Shown piece by piece: positions 7,163 through 9,311 of a DNA stretch of 9,311 nucleotides (within the stretch, counting starts at the first letter, position 1; every line of letters starts with the position of its first letter). Made by a program: the position numbers and the translations under genes. The stretch is taken from contig PCDB01000004.1 of assembly GCA_002591625.1 (NCBI GenBank), positions 14,098-23,408 of the forward strand, written 5' to 3'. The notes under the pieces were generated by a model. That model was not told the origin of the DNA. It did not search any database and worked only from the letters and a program-made list of their open reading frames with translations. The stretch is from Porticoccaceae bacterium. GTDB lineage: Bacteria; Pseudomonadota; Gammaproteobacteria; Pseudomonadales; Porticoccaceae.

Positions 7163-7210
7163 CCAAGGCAAAAAATCGAGTTTAAAGGATAACAATTAGC
7201 AAGCTTTTTT
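7142..7210 (+). terminator. Probable terminator hairpin for fhs
   Basis: AGCTTGCTGGTT (7142-7153) pairs with AATTAGCAAGCT (7194-7205): eight perfect base pairs extended by two G-U and two U-A pairs. Six Ts (7205-7210) close the structure. The 40-base loop is long for a Rho-independent terminator, which lowers confidence. The gene on the opposite strand converges on this site, where a terminator is expected. Confidence 0.5.
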
Positions 7211-7232
7211 AGCTGACATCGTTCTAGCCCAC

Positions 7233-8387
7233 TTATCTATATCTCAACATATCAGGACTGAGCTCTTTAAAACTCTTTACACCCATAAGTTTCATGTCTC
7301 TTTCAATTTCTGACCTGAGATTTCCCAACGCTTTTTCAACCCCCGCTCTTCCAGCACCACCAAGCGCATATAAATACATTCGTCCCCCGGAGCAAGCCGA
7401 TGCACCCATAGCCATTGCCTTCAAGACATGGGAGCCCCTTTGTATCCCTCCATCCAGAATCACCTCAATATCTCCTCCAACCTCTTGCATTATTTCTCCA
7501 AGTTGATCGAAGGGGCTCCTACTTCCATCGAGTTGTCTACCTCCATGATTAGAAACCATTATGGCATCAGCACCCAGTTCAACAGCCCTTCGGGCATCCT
7601 TTGGACTCATAATGCCTTTCAAGCAAAATCTTCCATACCAATTATCCTTAAGTTCTGCCACATCGTCCCAGTCCATGCTCTGATCAAGCATCGATGAAAA
7701 ATAATCACCAACGGAAATAGCTATATTCGATCCCTCTTGGATATGATCTCTGAGTTGCGAGAGCTCAAACTTTTCTCGAAAGAAGTAATTCAACGCCCAT
7801 GATGGTTTGAGGACAAATTGCATTAGACTTGCAGGCGTCAGGCGAGGAGGGGAAGTAAAACCGGTTCGAAGATCCCGCTCTCTATTTCCTCCTGTGATTG
7901 TATCGACTGTTAGCGTAAGAATATCAAAATGAGCGTCTTTAGCCATCTGTAGCATCGAAGAATTCAGCCCTCTGTCTTTATGGAAGTAGAATTGAAACAT
8001 CTTCGGTGTACTTATTAGTTGTCCAATTTCTTCTAAACTTACAGTGCCCAGAGACGAAACCCCAAATAGCGTACCAAATTTTTCTGCTGCCAGTGCAACT
8101 GCTCTCTCTCCGTCATGATGAAAGAGTCTTTGAAGAGCTGTGGGCGAGCAAAATATGGGCATCTCAAGATTAAAACCCATCACATTGACAGACATATCAA
8201 TCTCTTCCACGCCGGTCAATACGTTTGGCACTAAATCACAACTTTCAAAAGACGCGGTGTTGCGACGATAGGTCACCTCATCGTCCGCAGCCCCATCAAT
8301 GTAATGAAAAATGGGGCTGGGTAATCTAAGCCGAGCTAATTCCCTAAGATCATGGAAATTATGGCAGTCCTGCAATGATTTCGACAT
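7233..8387 (-). CDS. FMN-dependent alpha-hydroxy-acid dehydrogenase/oxidase (LldD/glycolate oxidase family)
   Basis: A 384-residue TIM-barrel flavoenzyme that oxidises a 2-hydroxy acid to a 2-oxo acid with FMN. Family marks in order: an N-terminal HYIDGAADDE (28-37) with Y29; QFYFHKDR (132-139) with Y134; TVDT (160-163); the FMN-binding lysine K257 in LKGIMSPKDA; the catalytic SNHGGRQLDG (279-288) with base H281 and substrate-binding R284; and the phosphate-binding DGGIQRG (311-317). All key residues are present, so it should be active. The ATG at 8387 is preferred over an upstream TTG at 8390; a GAGAGG site lies eight bases before the ATG. L-lactate is the commonest substrate, but glycolate, mandelate and others are known in the family and the sequence does not decide. 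It lies behind a probable terminator of the ggt gene and converges on fhs. I see no functional tie to the one-carbon genes. Confidence 0.93.
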   Translation of the reverse strand: MSKSLQDCHNFHDLRELARLRLPSPIFHYIDGAADDEVTYRRNTASFESCDLVPNVLTGVEEIDMSVNVMGFNLEMPIFCSPTALQRLFHHDGERAVALAAEKFGTLFGVSSLGTVSLEEIGQLISTPKMFQFYFHKDRGLNSSMLQMAKDAHFDILTLTVDTITGGNRERDLRTGFTSPPRLTPASLMQFVLKPSWALNYFFREKFELSQLRDHIQEGSNIAISVGDYFSSMLDQSMDWDDVAELKDNWYGRFCLKGIMSPKDARRAVELGADAIMVSNHGGRQLDGSRSPFDQLGEIMQEVGGDIEVILDGGIQRGSHVLKAMAMGASACSGGRMYLYALGGAGRAGVEKALGNLRSEIERDMKLMGVKSFKELSPDMLRYR

Positions 8388-8406
8388 CAAACAAGCCTCT
8401 CTAATT

Positions 8407-8434
8407 AAAAAAAACCGACCGCTCTTTGGCCGAC
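8407..8434 (-). terminator. Probable Rho-independent terminator of ggt
   Basis: On the minus strand GTCGGCC (8434-8428) and GGTCGGT (8420-8414) pair over seven positions, three of them G-U wobbles, around a seven-base loop. A run of eight Ts (8414-8407) follows. It begins 11 bases after the ggt stop and ends 19 bases before the hydroxy-acid dehydrogenase start. That gene must then rely on read-through or on a promoter inside the end of ggt. Confidence 0.6.
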
Positions 8435-8444
8435 AAACCAGCCC

Positions 8445-9311
8445 TTACTGAGCTACTGCCGCCGCCCCGGGCCTCCTTGGGTCAGATGCTCCGAATAAGC
8501 TATTTTTCGGTCCCGCCTGAATGCTCTGAGTATCACCCAGAACGTATTCCGCTTCCCCTATATTGTGCCCCATCAATGAAAGAAGATTCACGGTATCACG
8601 CGATATACCTGATTCCATTAACAGCCTATCAGGGAACCACTGGTGATGTACTCTGGGCACCGACGCACCCTCCGCAATACCCATCTCAAATACCAAGACA
8701 TTAAGAATTGTTTGCAATACCGTGGTTATAATGGTGCTTCCTCCAGGACTGCCCGTTACCAAGATAGGGGACCCAGTTTTATCAAAAACAATGGTAGGGG
8801 TCATTGACGATAAGGGTCGCTTACCCGGTTCAATAGCATTAGCAATTCCACCTAGCAAACCAAAAGCATTGGGCGTACCCGGCTTTGCAGAAAAATCATC
8901 CATCTCATTGTTCATCAAAAACCCAGCTCCCGGAATTGAAATCCCATTTCCATACGAAAAATTTAATGTCGTAGTATTCGATACTACATTTCCCCACTGA
9001 TCCCAGGTCGAGAAGTGAGTCGTCTCACTAGATTCATTATCACTGAGCGTTTTCCCAACCTGAAGCATCTTGGGGTCAATGTCTAAACCTGATTGAATGT
9101 CGACAGATGGAGTCGCCTTGGCCAAGTTAATTCCAGACCGCAGAGCATCGGCATAATTTTTATCGGTTATATCACTTATGGGGACACGATAAAAATCAGG
9201 GTCCCCAAGGTATATGCTTCTATCCGCATAAGCTCTCCGCATAGCTTCTGCAAGCCGATGGATATATGCGGCACTGTTGTGCCCCAACGATCGAAGATTC
9301 CATCCCTCCAA
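8445..9311 (-). CDS. ggt: Gamma-glutamyltranspeptidase, C-terminal half (N-terminus off right edge)
   Basis: The 289 codons from the right edge to the TAA at 8445 match the last half of gamma-glutamyltransferase. The enzyme hydrolyses or transfers the gamma-glutamyl group of glutathione and related amides, usually in the periplasm after export. The visible part begins in the large subunit (AEAMRRAYADRSIYLGDPDF at 21-40, counting from the edge). It includes the autoprocessing site ETTHFS (96-101), where T97 should become the catalytic N-terminal threonine of the small subunit; about 192 residues follow, the normal small-subunit size. Downstream are NNEMDDFSAKPG (134-145), PLSSMTPTI (166-174, oxyanion-hole serines 168-169), GSPGG (187-191) and the closing GASDPR (274-279). 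All match E. coli Ggt closely. The first visible codon, TTG, is internal leucine and not a start. The signal peptide, if any, is outside the window. Nothing looks damaged. Confidence 0.96.
   Translation of the reverse strand: MEGWNLRSLGHNSAAYIHRLAEAMRRAYADRSIYLGDPDFYRVPISDITDKNYADALRSGINLAKATPSVDIQSGLDIDPKMLQVGKTLSDNESSETTHFSTWDQWGNVVSNTTTLNFSYGNGISIPGAGFLMNNEMDDFSAKPGTPNAFGLLGGIANAIEPGKRPLSSMTPTIVFDKTGSPILVTGSPGGSTIITTVLQTILNVLVFEMGIAEGASVPRVHHQWFPDRLLMESGISRDTVNLLSLMGHNIGEAEYVLGDTQSIQAGPKNSLFGASDPRRPGAAAVAQ

Noticed and set aside
7187..7197. GGATAACAATT, identical to one half of the E. coli lac operator.
   Set aside because: The other half-site is absent. It lies between two convergent genes, away from any promoter, and partly in the terminator arm; an 11-base coincidence.
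8445..9311. A link between gamma-glutamyltranspeptidase and the gamma-glutamylmethylamide/N-methylglutamate route of methylamine use.
   Set aside because: That route uses GmaS and the Mgs/Mgd enzymes, none of which is present. This protein matches ordinary Ggt and is separated from the one-carbon genes by a terminator and a convergent gene.

Overview
The window carries seven protein-coding genes, two of them cut by the window edges, and no RNA gene, mobile element or CRISPR array that I can support. Moderate GC content, single-copy metabolic genes and family resemblance suggest a free-living, respiring proteobacterium, most likely a marine-type alphaproteobacterium. That is inference from the protein families (short MttB with an arginine/glycine-rich N-terminus, DUF1638 partner, covalent-flavin DMGDH-like enzyme); no taxonomic marker is present.

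Layout. Minus strand, read leftwards from 5229: a dimethylglycine/sarcosine dehydrogenase-like flavoenzyme with a C-terminal GcvT domain (2716-5229); a 129-bp gap with two small hairpins; an MttB-family methyltransferase without pyrrolysine (1033-2586); its corrinoid protein (311-1012); and a DUF1638 protein (1-314, running off the left edge), joined to the corrinoid gene by an ATGA overlap. A 261-bp divergent region (5230-5490) holds candidate promoters, a perfect 13-bp palindrome and a hairpin. Plus strand: formate-tetrahydrofolate ligase fhs (5491-7143), ending in a nested hairpin/terminator structure. Converging on it from the right on the minus strand are an FMN-dependent alpha-hydroxy-acid dehydrogenase (7233-8387) and, behind a probable terminator, the C-terminal half of gamma-glutamyltranspeptidase (8445-9311, cut by the right edge).

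How the genes fit together (inference). The left two-thirds reads as a one-carbon module. MttB would remove a methyl group from a quaternary amine such as glycine betaine onto the corrinoid protein. The DMGDH-like enzyme would oxidise the remaining N-methyl groups and load them on tetrahydrofolate. Fhs would link 10-formyl-THF to formate and ATP. No corrinoid reactivase and no methyl-corrinoid:THF methyltransferase are visible. The DUF1638 protein, of unknown function, is the most intriguing member. The hydroxy-acid dehydrogenase and Ggt look like separate, ordinary metabolism.

A 10-base sequence shared by the 5' regions of the flavoenzyme and mttB genes may be a common regulatory element.
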